NCBI GenBank assembly: GCA_963969595.1
Contig: OZ018412.1
Location: 17,486,501 to 17,550,500, forward strand
Direction of reading: 5' to 3'
Origin: Neckera pumila
Lineage: Eukaryota; Streptophyta; Bryopsida; Hypnales; Neckeraceae
Length of the DNA: 64,000 nt
Translations under genes and position numbers: made by a program
The notes under the pieces: model-generated
The model's input: only the letters and a program-made list of their open reading frames with translations
What the model was told of the DNA's origin: nothing
The model's database searches: none
In this document: positions 36,132 to 47,982 of the stretch, in pieces
How the letters are laid out: each line of letters opens with the position of its first letter
How positions within the stretch are numbered: position 1 is the first letter of the stretch

Positions 36132-38350
36132 CTGAAGGTAATACCTATTAAGAATCATACACATACAAGTAACGGTCAAAAATCCTACCATCATACTTGT
36201 TGTATACAATGCTAATAATGACCATAGCGAGTGGCTCAGCGCAACACTTTGAACCATCTGAAGAGCTCTCGAGACCGAGATGATGTCTTGGACTACTTCA
36301 ATCTGCAACCCCAGTGAACTGGTGCAAGCAATCACCAAATACTCATAGCTACAAACTGCAATGTATATTGGGTGTCTCATATGTTATTCCTATTATGATA
36401 TTTGACCTATAAAATTCAAGCTCAACAACCCCAAGCTTAAGAAAAGCTCTCTGCACCGAGATGAGCAATAGGAAGACATTCTCTTGCAACTAATTTGAAC
36501 TGACTTGAGCAATCACACAACTGTTACAGATAAAAATTGCTACCTACTGCAAGTGTTCGATGGGGTAATCCTTATCCTGAAACCTGACCTAAGCACGATC
36601 GGCGCAACATCGACCGGCTTAAGGAAAGCTCTCGGCACCGAGATGATCTATACAAAGTCAGTCTCTTGCGACTAATGTGAACTGACTTGAGTATTCACAC
36701 AACTGTTTCAAATAAAAAGTGCTACAAACTGCAAGTGTCTGATAGGGTTATCCATGTCTTGAAGCCTGACCTAAGCACGATCGGCGCAACATCAACCGAC
36801 TTAAGAAAAGCTCTCGACATCAAGATGAGTTGTAGGAAGATAGTCTCTTGCGACGAACGTGAACAAACTTGAGCAATCACACAACTATTACAAATGAAAA
36901 TTGCTACCTACTGCAAGTGTCTAATGCGGTTATCCTTATCCTGAAGCCTGACCTAAGCACGATCGGTGCAACATGGACATGCTTAATAAAAGCTCTCAGC
37001 ATCGAGAGAATGTGCGGGAAAGCAAAGTCTTGCAACCAATGGGAACTGCTGGGGGCGCTGAAGTATTCAACATAATTAATACTATATCGAGAATCAGAGA
37101 AGATCATGCGCCCGGATCCCAGACTTGAACAATATCGGTGCAACATCAACGATCATAAAAGAAGCTCTCGGCACCGAGAGAAGGTAACAAACAATAAGGT
37201 GTCGCAAACTGAGTGGGATAACTAAAGCAATCGCAAAACTCAGCCAAGTACATGAGTCCAACTACTTCGGGATTCAGGCCACGGTATGCCTCCTGATACC
37301 TAACATAAGTATTGTCTATGCAACAACACGGAGATATGGAAGTGCTCTCGGCACCGAGAGGAGCTATGTGGTAGCAATAGCTCGCGACCAAATGGGTTTG
37401 ATTTCAGAAATAATCAACATACTGCGCTACTTCGTATACTTTTTATTTTAACTACTTTGGGTGCGAGCCTGAGTTATCCATTTTGACCTACGACTGAACA
37501 AATTCGGCGCAACATTTACATGCTTGACATATCCTCTCGGCACCGAGAGTAGGTATTGCACGGCAACCTCTTGCAAACAAAGATAATAGTTTTGAGCAAT
37601 CAGTGAATACATGCAGCTACTTAACACGTGATAATTCGAATGTCGGACTGCATTACACCGTCTTATAATGGTTCAGTACATTATCGGCGCAATATAACCA
37701 TTTGCCAAAAACGATCGCGGCCCTGAGATAACTTTTTCTAGTACTACGACTTGCGATTTGAATATACTAAAGCGAGCAACAATGCATCGACCTTGCTCCA
37801 TACCGAAAACAGGTCCAGCCTTGGGCCCAATCATCTTAATATTGGTTTCTGAATTGACCAATTCCGGCGCGACAATATAATTCTTTCGGACTAATCCTGG
37901 ACCGAGATGAGTATTTGTTCTTACACATCATGCCACTAGAAAGACATGACGCCATTAACCCCACAAAGTATAGAAGTCTTTACTGCAACCGTTTTCAAGT
38001 GACATATTCAAACATATTACCCTAGTGTGAGGGACGAGCAATAGAGCCGCAACAACAGCAACACTCGGAAGACCTCTCGGTACCGAGATGATAAAATGGC
38101 CTTCTACACCCTGCAACCTGCCAAGCCTCCTCCAGAGCAATCACAAAAATTCCACAGCTAGATTTTGCAACGTGATCTGTGACTTTCATTCTAGAACCCT
38201 GCCTCTGGTGATTGACCAGACAACAAACGGTGCAACAGTTTGGTCATGCGGAAGCACTCTCAGCCCCGAGAGGATGTTCCGTACTTGTAGATCCTACGAC
38301 CTGAGTGAACGATTGAGAGCTCGAGACGAACATCTGATGCGAATTTCTAC
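36100..38350. repeat. Tandem array of about twelve 181-bp units with palindromic core
   Basis: Core copies start at about 36264, 36446, 36628, 36810, 36992, 37164, 37344, 37533, 37713, 37893, 38073 and 38254, a spacing of 172-189 bp, mostly 180-182. Most cores resemble CTCTCGGCACCGAGAG, an imperfect palindrome. The best are at 37164, 37344 and 37533; those at 37713 and 37893 are eroded. A second conserved block, CGGCGCAACAT, precedes the core. Units at 36446-36992 are most alike; outer ones diverge. The array lies inside the MULE, within or beside the accessory gene. It is not CRISPR (no short repeats with unique spacers). Confidence 0.85.
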
Positions 38351-38389
38351 AAGATAGGCATAGGCAGATTCCTTATGTTTTACGCTTCA

Positions 38390-39347
38390 TGAATAAGTGT
38401 ACCCTTCTTCCAGATTAGCCTCCTCACCAGACTCGTCACCAACCAACAGCACCCGATCTAGCCCCGTAATAGTGTAGCAGAAAAGACGAGAGAACTTGTA
38501 TTCATGCGGACCTGGTCGGAAGAACTTGCCGGTTGCGAAGCTGGGTCGCATTCCTCCTCCCTCCGTGCCAGACATTTTGTTCTTCTCGTCTCCATCTCCT
38601 CCACACGCGCTTGCACACTCCGAACACTAGATCGTAAGCTAAAGCGACCCTCAAGTATAGAAATGACTGTCGGGTGCAGGCTGGACCACCTGACCAAGCA
38701 CAGTTCAAGTGTTGTCTGGTCTTCAAATGCGGCTAACCAGTGCATGATGGTTTCGCAGTTACCACAAGCTTCGGATCACACACACAGCGGAAGGTGAAAC
38801 GCGAAGGGCGGCGATATTAGGGTTAACCTACAGAAGCTACGCTTATTATTTGTGGCCTTCGACTCTCGAGTAGGAGGACATCCTTCATGACTCAATGTGG
38901 TCTACATGTAAATAATTATAGATTCATTTCAGTAATCTCATGTAATGGCACAATTATGCTGTCTGATCATTTATACATTGATCCTTTGCAAACTTGAACT
39001 GAAACACTAGATCCTCGAGAACTAAAGCACGCCACATGTTAAACGTCAAAAACATTCTCTTACATTAAAATAAAGACTATGGATAAAAATGCTTTGTACT
39101 GAAGACTATAATTTCACCTTACCTGTTTATCACCTATAGAACTGTGAATGACTCTTCTACCCTGGGACAGTTTCTTAACACCCTTCTCCATACCAATGGG
39201 TGATAATGCTTGAGTAGTTTGTCTCTTCCGATTCATTCTGGCCCTTTTCAAATCCTTAGAACTAGAGAATAACAATGTGCTCTTCCTTCTCTTCTTTCTC
39301 TTACTACAATCCTCATCAGTCAGTGAATAGAGTGAGTACCTTGGCAT
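38390..39347 (-). pseudogene. Upstream minus-strand coding segments of the accessory unit
   Basis: A first exon at 39347-39123 starts MPRYSLYSLTDEDCSKRKKRRK, a basic stretch that looks like a nuclear localisation signal, and ends at a good donor (CAG/GTAAGG). A second segment, about 38840-38390, reads CETIMHWLAAFEDQTTLEL and on through RFSLRSSVRSVQARVEEM. After a shift at an AAAA run it continues as KFFRPGPHEYKFSRLFCY and DRVLLVGDESGEEANLEEG. It also has an in-frame TGA. I recognise no family. It may be the 5' part of the accessory gene, with the tandem array as a large intron, or a separate small gene. Reading phases between the segments do not fit simply. Confidence 0.4.
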
Positions 39348-40066
39348 TTAGATATCGCTTCCTACCTAAATCCTATATTTACATTACCAACAACATGCCA
39401 ATGTTTCAATACATAGCATACTACCAAATGAGAGGTTTTCTTACTCATCAGAGCATGTTAATGGTAAATAATTCAATGTAATTCGCAAATTGTGGTGGCC
39501 TAAAAATTTGAATTGTGCCTGACCTCAATGATGTCAGAATCTTGTGAATATTTGAGGTCACCATGGTTGTGAGGTCATCCATATGTTCTCCTTCTATACA
39601 TATGTTGTATTTTTATTTTGCAAGATCTCTACGATATTGTCAGTAGTTGTTTGTAACCAGATTGATGAAATATCCGCATATGGATCTCTAGATCTAACGA
39701 GTTTGTGCCTTTATTCCATTTACTAATGTTTGGAACTAAAAATCTATTGGGATTTGTCTCATTAAATGCATTGTCATTAGTAAGAAGCGATTTATGATTC
39801 AAGACATGCTACATTTGAGTTTTTTAAATTTGTAACGGCATCCTAAGCCGTTGTAGAAGAATTTCCAATTTAATTTTGATACTTTCAAAATTGAATGTGA
39901 AAGACTGATCCATTATAGTGGTTACACTTCTATTCTTGTCTAGGATATGTCTTCTACCCTAAACAGCCCTATACCTTGTTCCTTGGATTAGCGATGCTAC
40001 TCATTTTCTGCACTATTTTACTTAGTTTTTGGTCCTCAACACTTTCGTTTTTGTCAAACGTTGGCT
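39348..40066. promoter_or_regulatory. Divergent intergenic promoter region within the MULE
   Basis: About 0.7 kb separates the divergent first exons of the minus-strand accessory unit (start 39347) and the plus-strand transposase (start 40067). By position it should hold both promoters. I cannot assign TATA boxes or start sites with confidence, and I see no subrepeats of the 181-bp type in it. Confidence 0.35.
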
Positions 40067-43000
40067 ATGGCTACCATTAGAGTGGACGGCCATGAGGTGC
40101 CGTTACTTCTTCCTTTAAATGATTTAGGAATTGCTGTGGTTGAGAGTCACCTTCTTCACATACAACATGGGTTTCGTGAGTCATCTGTCTATGTAGAGGA
40201 AGAGGTTTATTCTGATTCAGGAAGTCTTCTTCACTCTGTTCTCATGTGTAAAACAAAAAGTGACGACGGATTTATGTGGAGCTTGCCGGCAGGTCAATAT
40301 AGAGCGTTTGGTTTATCTTTAGAGGCAACAGCTACCTCAATTGGGGGTTTGACACCATTGTTTGGTGCATCAAATGCACTTGATCATTTAATCAATCTAG
40401 TGAAAATAGAGCATACTAGTCCTTCTTTGTCTAATAAGCATGAGGAATCAAATCGGCTTCATAGTGGTCATTGACAGGATTATCTGAGTCTCATCTTTGA
40501 GTTATCCAGTGATTCTGAGGACGATCTTCGAGAAGTAAATTGTCTAGGTACAGCAGCTCCTAGAGGACCTGCATCTTCGGAGAAAAAGGATATGCCATTC
40601 ATTGTCTTGCGCAAAAATAGTAGTGGGAGTTCGATCCATTCACGTCTTCCTATCTATCCTATCCAGCATCAAGTCACCAGTGTCATGCCTTGTCTTACAA
40701 AGCTTGCTAGTGTTCGAGGGTCTAGGAACAAACTAGCTCATCTTGATTTTGACTCCATTGAATGTAGGAAAGTTGAATGCCTTCCAACAACATTTAATGG
40801 AGATGTTGTTTTTGAGCTCCCACCATGTCGAGCATCTGCTTCTGCGAGTTCCTCAAAGAATATGAGCGGCATGGATAAGCGCTTTGATGGTCATACTTGG
40901 TGTAGGACCATGACCTCCAACATTCACAATGACTGGGGTCTCCGATTTAGAAAGCCGTCTTGTGTTGGACATTTAGCATGCACAAATCTTGCATGTGATT
41001 ACTTGAAACGGAATTCCAAAATAAACGAGACTGAGTGGTCTGGAAATACTAGCACGCCTTTCCGCCTAGAAGCAATCCCACCAAAGGATTCAACAATCAT
41101 TTGTAAAGTTTGTAAAATGCCTCCGACTTGTATTAGTCTTTGTGATGGCAGAATTTATTATGTCATTGCTGCTCCTCACATATCGAGGGCCTGCATTCAT
41201 TTAGGCAACCATCACCATCCGGTTGCAAGTGGGTTGTGTAGGGAATCAGCGGTTGAGATCACCGAACTCATTTCACAAGAGGTAGCAAAGACCCCTACTA
41301 CAAAAATGTCTGCTATTGCTTTAGCTGCTAGCAAGGAGTTCCTAGATACGTTCCTGGTTCATACTGGTGATGGACCAAAGGAAATGCTAAAGGGGAAGGC
41401 ACTTGACGTTGTGATGGACAAGTTTCAAGTCCTCAGCTCTCCCAATGTGAGGAACATAGTTGCTTCATTTTGTAGCAGTGGACCGGGAGTGGGGGAAATT
41501 GACAGACTACTCACAATGAAGAAACAAGCTAAAATAGAATTCATTCACGATAGCATATTCACGGGCCAAGGGCAGGAGAAAGTTTACCTTTTCAAAATGC
41601 TCGTTGATGGCCCTGATAGTGGCATTGACCTTGTGAGGTGCATGCAATCTGGTGGCGATCGTGCAAACTGTTGGCTAATGTTCGACCATGTCAAACAGGT
41701 GAAGGGCTGGACTACAATCGCACGTCACGTTTATGATTTTGGATATTGCAAAGTGATGACAATTGCAGTACGCGATATGCAGCCAGAGGATACTGACGGG
41801 CAGGTCATTATGTGGAATTGTTTGAATAAAGTCATGGAGAAGAATGGACTACCTAATCCGAACTTTAAAGGATTTATAGCGAACAGCGCTCAAGCAAATT
41901 GGAATGCAGTTCGGATTGTTTATGACTCAGAAGACCCGTCCGTGAAAATGATTGATAGGGAGCGCACTTGCCTCTTTCATTGGGCTACCTCAATGAAACA
42001 ACACATTGAGAGACTTATTAAGCGGAAGTTACAAGCTCAACACATTCGTCTCTGTAGAGACTACAAGGATGCCAAGAATTTGGAGGAGGCTGAGAATAAG
42101 TATTTGCAGATAAAGGTGTGGTGGTACTCATCCGGTGTTGCATCAGAAGAATCTTTGAGGGAGCTAGAGTTGTGGTTGGCGTTTTGGCACTTCCGATATC
42201 ATCAGTGGGGCGGATTTATAGAAATTGTAAGTTTCTACACCATGTTTTCTGTATTTGATCCTCAATTGTTCTATTTTTTTTTTGATTTCATCTGAAGGTT
42301 TGTTTTTGCACACTCAGGACTTGTCTCTAGATGAATTGGCGGATATACCCTCATGCAACTTGTCAAAAACTATCCACAACAAGTGGCTATAGGCATCAGG
42401 CAAACGTGGCACCGACTTATATGTTGCAACTTGTGACTATTGGATTAGAGCCTTCATGCAGATGAGAAACTACAGAGTATATTTGAATGGGGGCCCATCC
42501 GGATTGGGACCGTCTCGCTCTGATTTAAAATTAAAGAGAGCTGTGGCATCCATGGATGGTAGGAAAATTACCGATGCTTTGTGTGCAATGCCTGGTGCTG
42601 AGGATGTCTGCACACGCGTTCCTCACTTGGAAGGGGAGGGAGTGTTTGGTTCAATGAAGAGGAAGTTTGACATACCTATAGGGTCTGAAGGTGATTCTCA
42701 TCGTCCAGACACGGTAAACTTCTCCCATCCTCGAGTGCAATCTAAGCCTGCAAATGTTCCACCTATGCATGGTGTGCATTCCAATCCACCTATGCCACAT
42801 GTGAAGCATGTGCTTGAAACGGATTGTGACCCCAATGAGTGGCACATAGCTCGGATTTCTGTGAAGTCAAAGAGAAAATGCCACGCCATTCAAGTAGAGA
42901 CAGAAATGAAGTGCAAGATGTTCATTGCCCGAGGAGCTAAAGCAACCGTTGCTCCATTGTACAAAGGGCAAAAACGCGAGTTCAAAGGCACAAAAGTAGA

Positions 43001-43691
43001 GACTGATGAGTTTTGGTTTTGTCCTGATGACATTCATCGTTGTGTGATGGGTCCAAGAAGGTCTCATGTTCTTAGTTGACCCCAAGTTCCGGAAGTTTGG
43101 CCAGTGTTGATTGGTACAAATCTCACCTTGGACGAAATCATCTTGTTTGAAGAGGCCGGATTTCGCCTTCAAGAGTGCCCTTCCATGTCTCCACGACATT
43201 TGTTTACGTCCTCCAAGCTTTTCGAGGCTGTAGAATGGACATATGCAAGACCTACTCATGCTGATAAGCCTCCATGCATTCGCAATGGGAAAAGTATTCA
43301 TAGGAATGACAAAGCACCGACTGATGATCATTGCAATCAATGGGAAAGTGCTCGAAATGTGATAGGAACAATTCTTGGAGTCAATATCATTCCTTATCCA
43401 GGACTTGGAGCTGTCATCACCCTTCAATCTGGAGTAGAGCCGCACCACAAGATTTATTGTGTCACTCTTGGCAATTTTCCATCTTGCACGTGCCTATATT
43501 TCTCCGGTATGGCATCTGCATCTCTGGGTAAGCAAGGAAAGTATGTCAATTGCAAACATCTCTATTACATTTTCCGCTATTTGTGCAAGGTGGATCTCAA
43601 AAAGGACAAGTTCATTCACGCACCAAGCTTGAGCATGCACGAGGTGATGAATCTTCTTGAGAAGGCAGGGATGATAATAAATAAGGCTTAG
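40067..43691 (+). pseudogene. MULE transposase with SWIM zinc finger, disabled
   Basis: Two exons, 40067-42226 and 42318-43691, with a 91-bp intron (GTAAGT..CAG), stay in one frame if three premature stops are read through: TGA 40472-40474, TAG 42390-42392 and TGA 43077-43079. The order is: N-terminal domain; a Cys/His region (ICKVCKMPPTC, CDGRIYY, CIHLGNHHHPV) like FLYWCH/WRKY-GCM1 fingers; a MULE core including GFIANSAQANW and CLFHWATSMKQHIERL (CxxH motif); and a C-terminal SWIM finger (PSCTCLYF ... VNCKHLYY). Such enzymes bind the inverted ends and catalyse cut-and-paste transposition. Where a catalytic Asp is expected the sequence has Asn (41882-41884), itself a possible G-to-A decay. The start is the first ATG in frame. 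Confidence 0.8.
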
Positions 43692-44011
43692 TATTTGAAT
43701 GTAAGCGTTGAATAGCTTTAAAATAGAGTACTTCAAACATTTTTTCCCTATATGTATTCTGATTTTCTTGAATACATTCATTGTAAGAAGTTTTTGAGGT
43801 TATCTGGACTATACCAAAGAATCTTATATTATTCGATTTTATGGTAATCTTTTTTGTTATTACAGTATGGTCATTCTATGGATTATGGCAGATACTACTA
43901 GTTTGTGTATACACATCCTTTTTTAATTTTCTAAAGGTTTTTTATCTGTCCAAAATATATGCATAAGAATCTTTGATTCATTTTACTTTCTATTTTTATC
44001 ACCAATAGGTC

Positions 44012-44262
44012 CTTGGTTGACAATCCATGGTCATAGGCTCTCCCTAATAGGTCTGTGGTAACATCCACGGTTATAGGTCTGGTATTCTACATTTCAACAT
44101 GTCTAAAAATATTTCAAAATATTTTCAATATTTTTCCACAAAAAAATTGAAAATTTGCTATATTTCCAAGTTTGATCTATAGGCTCGCAAAAGATAGGCT
44201 CGCAAAAGATAGGCTCGCAGCTCTCAAGTTCACAATTTTAGGCTCACAAACTAGCGTCATTG
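44012..44262 (-). repeat. Right terminal inverted repeat of the MULE
   Basis: Inverted, it carries TTTGTGAGCCTAAAA at the tip and CCTATGACCATGGA further in, as in the left end. It also holds three tandem copies of a motif close to AGGCTCGCAAAAGAT (about 44180-44222), which could be subterminal transposase-binding repeats. Confidence 0.6.
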
Positions 44263-44272
44263 CCTCATGACC

Positions 44273-44588
44273 AACGATCTGAAAATGGATTTAGGGTTCT
44301 AGCCAAATGTTCATTTTTGGAAGATTTCATTTGAATTTACACTGAGGCATGAACAAATTAAGTAGTAATCAAGCGAAATTTAGCCAATTTTGGAATCGCT
44401 ACTCATGACTCATTGCTTGGTTAGATGGAGGCACATGCCATTCTTTAAACCCGAGGGATGAATCAATGCACCAACCCATGCAATACACATGGTTCCTACA
44501 TTAGTCCATCTTTCTACAGTAACTATATAGTGTTGAATATCAAGAAACTAGTGTGGGGCAACCTAATTTCACTATTTATTTAGTGTAG
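44273..44588. repeat. Right part of the interrupted CTACAC-family copy
   Basis: From about 44404 (CTCATGACTCATTGCTTGG) to the terminus GTGTAG at 44588 this matches the right portion of the copy at 15732-15992. The left portion lies at 30563-30639. Between 44273 and about 44403 sits 130 bp not found in other copies, possibly a further insertion, since CTCATGAC recurs at its end. Confidence 0.6.
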
Positions 44589-44989
44589 GTTTTTGTGACG
44601 CTTTTTGGTCTCGGCAGAGGTTCGATTATGGGTGTACATTCGAAATACAATACAAAGTTGAGTGTGTTTGTTTCTTATACCCGAACTTTATACCTGGATT
44701 GTAAACCTTCGAAATCCACCACATACCCGCTGCTTGGGTTTCACGTCTCCTTGCTGAAGCTGCAGACAGTGATCGCGCGTCATATTGACTTGGCTATGGA
44801 CTTCGATTTGCAACCATTGAACGTGAAATCTAAGAAATTCTATGTGCCATTACGTGCAGTCACTACTGACTTCTGAATCCTTTCGTGAAGCTCTTCGATT
44901 TGGTGCAAGATTTGTTGCTGGGTTTCGGATTGCAGGACAGTGCCAGAGGTTCTCTATCATTGTGCAAGTCGGTGGAGCATCCCTTCGTC

Positions 44990-47982
44990 ATGGAAGGGGG
45001 AGATGACCATGCCCTGGGAAGGCGTCTTGGGAGGGTGTGTGTCCTCGGAGACGACGAAGACGACGATGGGGAAGGGAAAAAGGAAGGGCCGAGAAAAATT
45101 TATGATCTCGGGGACGATGCGCTGGTCTGCGTTTTGTCCTTCCTCTCGCCTCCGGACATTGATGAATGTAGTCGCGTCAGCCAGCGCTTGCGTGGTCTTT
45201 GCCGGGACGAGGACAAGGTGGGCTGTAGAGTTGTGGCTTCTTTTTTTCGTTTGTGAATTTTTCTTTGTTTTGGCGGTAATGGTCAAGAAACCCTAATTAG
45301 GGGTGTTGGGAGACAAACAGTCGCGTGCAAGGAGGTTGGGGTGAAAGTCCTACTTTTTTGGTTTTAGACTGTTGGGAGAAGCGTCGTCGGATGCAATGTG
45401 ATTCGAGGCGCCTGATAAGGATACGAATATTGCATGTTACGTGAGCTGTTTGAATTTACGTCAATACGAATGTAAGGATCTAGGTCACGCTTGCGGATGG
45501 TGAATGTATTAAATCCTCATAGAAAATGCATGCACATTGCTATGGATTATTTCTTTAGTGTTTTGAGACATGTGGTACTGGTAGCTGTACATGTTTTTAA
45601 GTTTTAGGGTTAGATAAGGTTGGAGGACTGAAGCATTTCTTGAGAGAAGTTCATTGGCTTTCATGCCTTGTAAATCCATAGGTACATCGTCGTTACTCAG
45701 TTAGTAAGGCTGAGGATTCTATTTGCTTCACTTTAAGCATTTTTATGTTTGTAAGGTGGAATTTGGGGCGAAAAGTGTAGAGCTTTGAAGAGATCTTTGG
45801 GTATAAGAGCCAAGTATTGAGTATGAGAGCCATTGGAGACCGAATTTCTAAAACTTTGTATGAATTCCTTGTACAATTTCCAAATCGGGAGGTTTTAGAC
45901 GACTGTAAGATACAGTAGACCGCCCCCATTTCTATTCAAAGATCAGTGGCATAGACATTTAGCCAAGGCATGCTTACACCCCTTGCTAATGTATGAGTAG
46001 ATGGGTTGCTGATGGTAACAGGTGTCAGTCAATAGGAGACGGGATCAGACCCTTAACGGTTTTAGTGTATACCTTATTTGTAGGTGTGGTATCCAATGTG
46101 TGAACGCCAATTCGGGAGATTCACGAATGTCCGTGACTGGTGGGGTTGCGGACGTGTATCATACAAGACTGTTTACAAGGTTCTGTCCCATTTCGAAAAC
46201 TTGGTGGGATTCTGGAGGGGAGTTGGGAACGGGTGCCATGGCTCCCTTGTAGCATTTGAATGGCATTCGTTCAAACTTGTGGGTTATCGAGTTATACCTG
46301 CACGACTAGGCTCCTACAAAGTGCGCAAAGTACCCTTCATAGAAATTGGTTGGATTGGCTTGTCGGACAAGGAAATGCCGGTTTGCCTTCTAGATCCCGA
46401 TTGGGCACAGCTTGTTCCAGGGCTTCACGATGATGAGAGTATTAAGAATGGAGTGACTGGGTCCCCTTTATCTCGGCCTTTGCAGATTCCTGTCTCTCCA
46501 TCAAGGAAGGCTGCTAGTACTTCGCAAGGTAGGCTTCGTCAGTTCCTCTCTCTATTCTCAACTTATTTCGTTTTGATTTGGCCAGTTTTAACTCTAAAAG
46601 AGCTGATTTAAGGAACTTGTAAGATTACAGATGTGGAGTTCCGCCAAGTAGACATTCTGCAGCGCAGACTGCGTGCCACGTGATGACAAATAAGGCTGGC
46701 CCTCTTTGTGACAGGAAGAGTCAGTCCCTTTGAAGCATTAGGGCCAGATTGGACTCTGGAGGACCCTACTCCTGCTGGCCTGGTTGTCGTGGACCTCCAC
46801 TTCGTAGGAAGTGAACACGTTGTCTTTGAAGAGTATCAGCAGGCTATCTTCAGCGGGTATCCGTTTTCAGGCAGGAAAACTCTGGTCGAGGCAGCAGCTT
46901 TGGCGTCCTTTGGATCGAGTGAGAATTTGTGTCCAGCTGGAGGAAGCCCCGGACGCCATAGCCCAGCCAGCTCTGGAGGTGGTTCAGATGCGGGGAAAAG
47001 CCCTCCCGGCAGTTTCCCGTATGAGATGTACCACTATCTGGCTAAGAAAGTCACGAGTCCTGGTGGTGAGCGCGCTGCTCGTAAGCAGAGGAGAAGAGAC
47101 AGGGATCGGGCTTTAACTCAAGGCAGGCATCGTTATGAATCTGAGCATTTTGTAAAGATTCCTCACTTCTGTCCGACGAGGGAGCAGCCACTTCAGGGCC
47201 TTTGGAAGGTACGCTATTTCATGATACTTCAGGCACTTCATTTTGTGGATGCTTCAGAGGAGGGTACCAAGGATTACGTTTCTATCTAAATTTGTATGTG
47301 TGATTCCACACTCTTTCAGGAACTGTCATTGTCACAGTAGTCAGTGAGTGATACAATGTCGATCTTGAGACTCTTGAGATTGACGCATTTCATTGCACTA
47401 AGTTAGGGAACCTGAAAGCCAAGGAAAAATGTGGCTAATAGTGGGGATTTGGGACACTTCGGATTTGGAAGTTATCATCTTTGAAAGAAACTGATAATAC
47501 TGTTGCTGGTGTTGCAGGGCATCAGCCACAAGAGTGGACTGGATTTCGTCGTCCTCTCTTACGATGACCGGGGTGGCATCATCTGTCGAAAGGTGGGCGA
47601 CTCGTTGGGGATGACGCGTAGTGGCTCCGTGTGTTGGACTGCCAAAGTCGGTCATGGCATGTCCGCCCCCTTGCCCGACACTGAACAGCAACTCTTTGAG
47701 CTCAGGCAACACATACTTCCATCATCATTCCAAGGCGACCCGGGCTTCCCCGTCGAGGCTTGGAACGAGGAGGTCGTAGGAATGCTTTGGGTCACTGTCG
47801 AAGTTCAACAACTGGGGTTGAACTATAATGTGGGTGGGGTCGAGGACGTGACCCTCAGCCGGGTGTGGCAGTATGCTAGTGGGAGGTTTGGCTTCGGCAA
47901 TGGTCCTGATGGGCGGGTTGTGGACTTTAGACCAATTTGTATCAAAGACAATTTAGCTGATGTAGTGGATCTAAGCTCGTGA
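44990..47982 (+). CDS. F-box protein, At3g12350/At5g39450-like
   Basis: Four exons, 44990-45217, 46084-46528, 46715-47208 and 47518-47982, join in frame with GT..AG introns to 543 residues. An acidic N-terminus (DDEDDD) leads to an F-box at about residues 38-82 (YDLGDDALVCVLSFLSPPDI ... LCRDEDKVWYPMCERQF). The long C-terminal part is typical of this plant group: YKTVYKVL, GFWRG, LVAFEW, then a final region with GLDFVVLSYDDRGG and WTAKVGH. F-box proteins recruit targets to SCF ubiquitin ligases by binding SKP1; the target is unknown. The subfamily is named from overall resemblance. I chose ATG 44990. An in-frame ATG at 44885 is possible, but the stretch between them resembles the UTR of the gene at 59.8 kb. 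The gene looks intact, and the MULE ends about 0.7 kb upstream. Confidence 0.85.

Larger units (their letters stand above)
30640..44262. mobile_element. Large Mutator-like (MULE) transposon, 13.6 kb, with accessory gene
   Basis: The boundaries rest on three things. The 10-bp sequence CCTCATGACC occurs immediately outside both ends (30630-30639 and 44263-44272), the duplication size expected of MULEs. The ends are related inverted repeats: the left starts GGGGATGCTATTTTGTGAGCC and the right, inverted, reads CAATGACGCTAGTTTGTGAGCC, with a second matching block (CCTATGACCATGGA) further in. The insertion also splits a CTACAC-family copy whose halves lie outside. Inside are a plus-strand MULE transposase, a divergent minus-strand accessory gene and a 2.2-kb tandem array. 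Both genes have multiple premature stops, so this copy is dead. A third CTCATGAC at 44404 complicates the right flank. Confidence 0.75.

Noticed and set aside
36100..38350. CRISPR-like array
   Set aside because: Units are about 181 bp and repetitive along their whole length, without short repeats alternating with unique spacers; the context is eukaryotic.
40061..40066. Transposase start at a TTG codon
   Set aside because: The first ATG in frame is at 40067; nothing supports a non-ATG start.
31734..43691. Reassigned TAG/TGA codons instead of pseudogenes
   Set aside because: Host genes here end normally with TAG (TIP30-like), TAA (uricase, NSRP1-like) or TGA (F-box), and lack internal stops. 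The MULE genes also show probable frameshifts, so decay is the simpler reading.
44885..44989. Upstream in-frame ATG for the F-box protein
   Set aside because: Possible, but this stretch resembles the leader motif before the NSRP1-like gene, so it is more likely 5' UTR.
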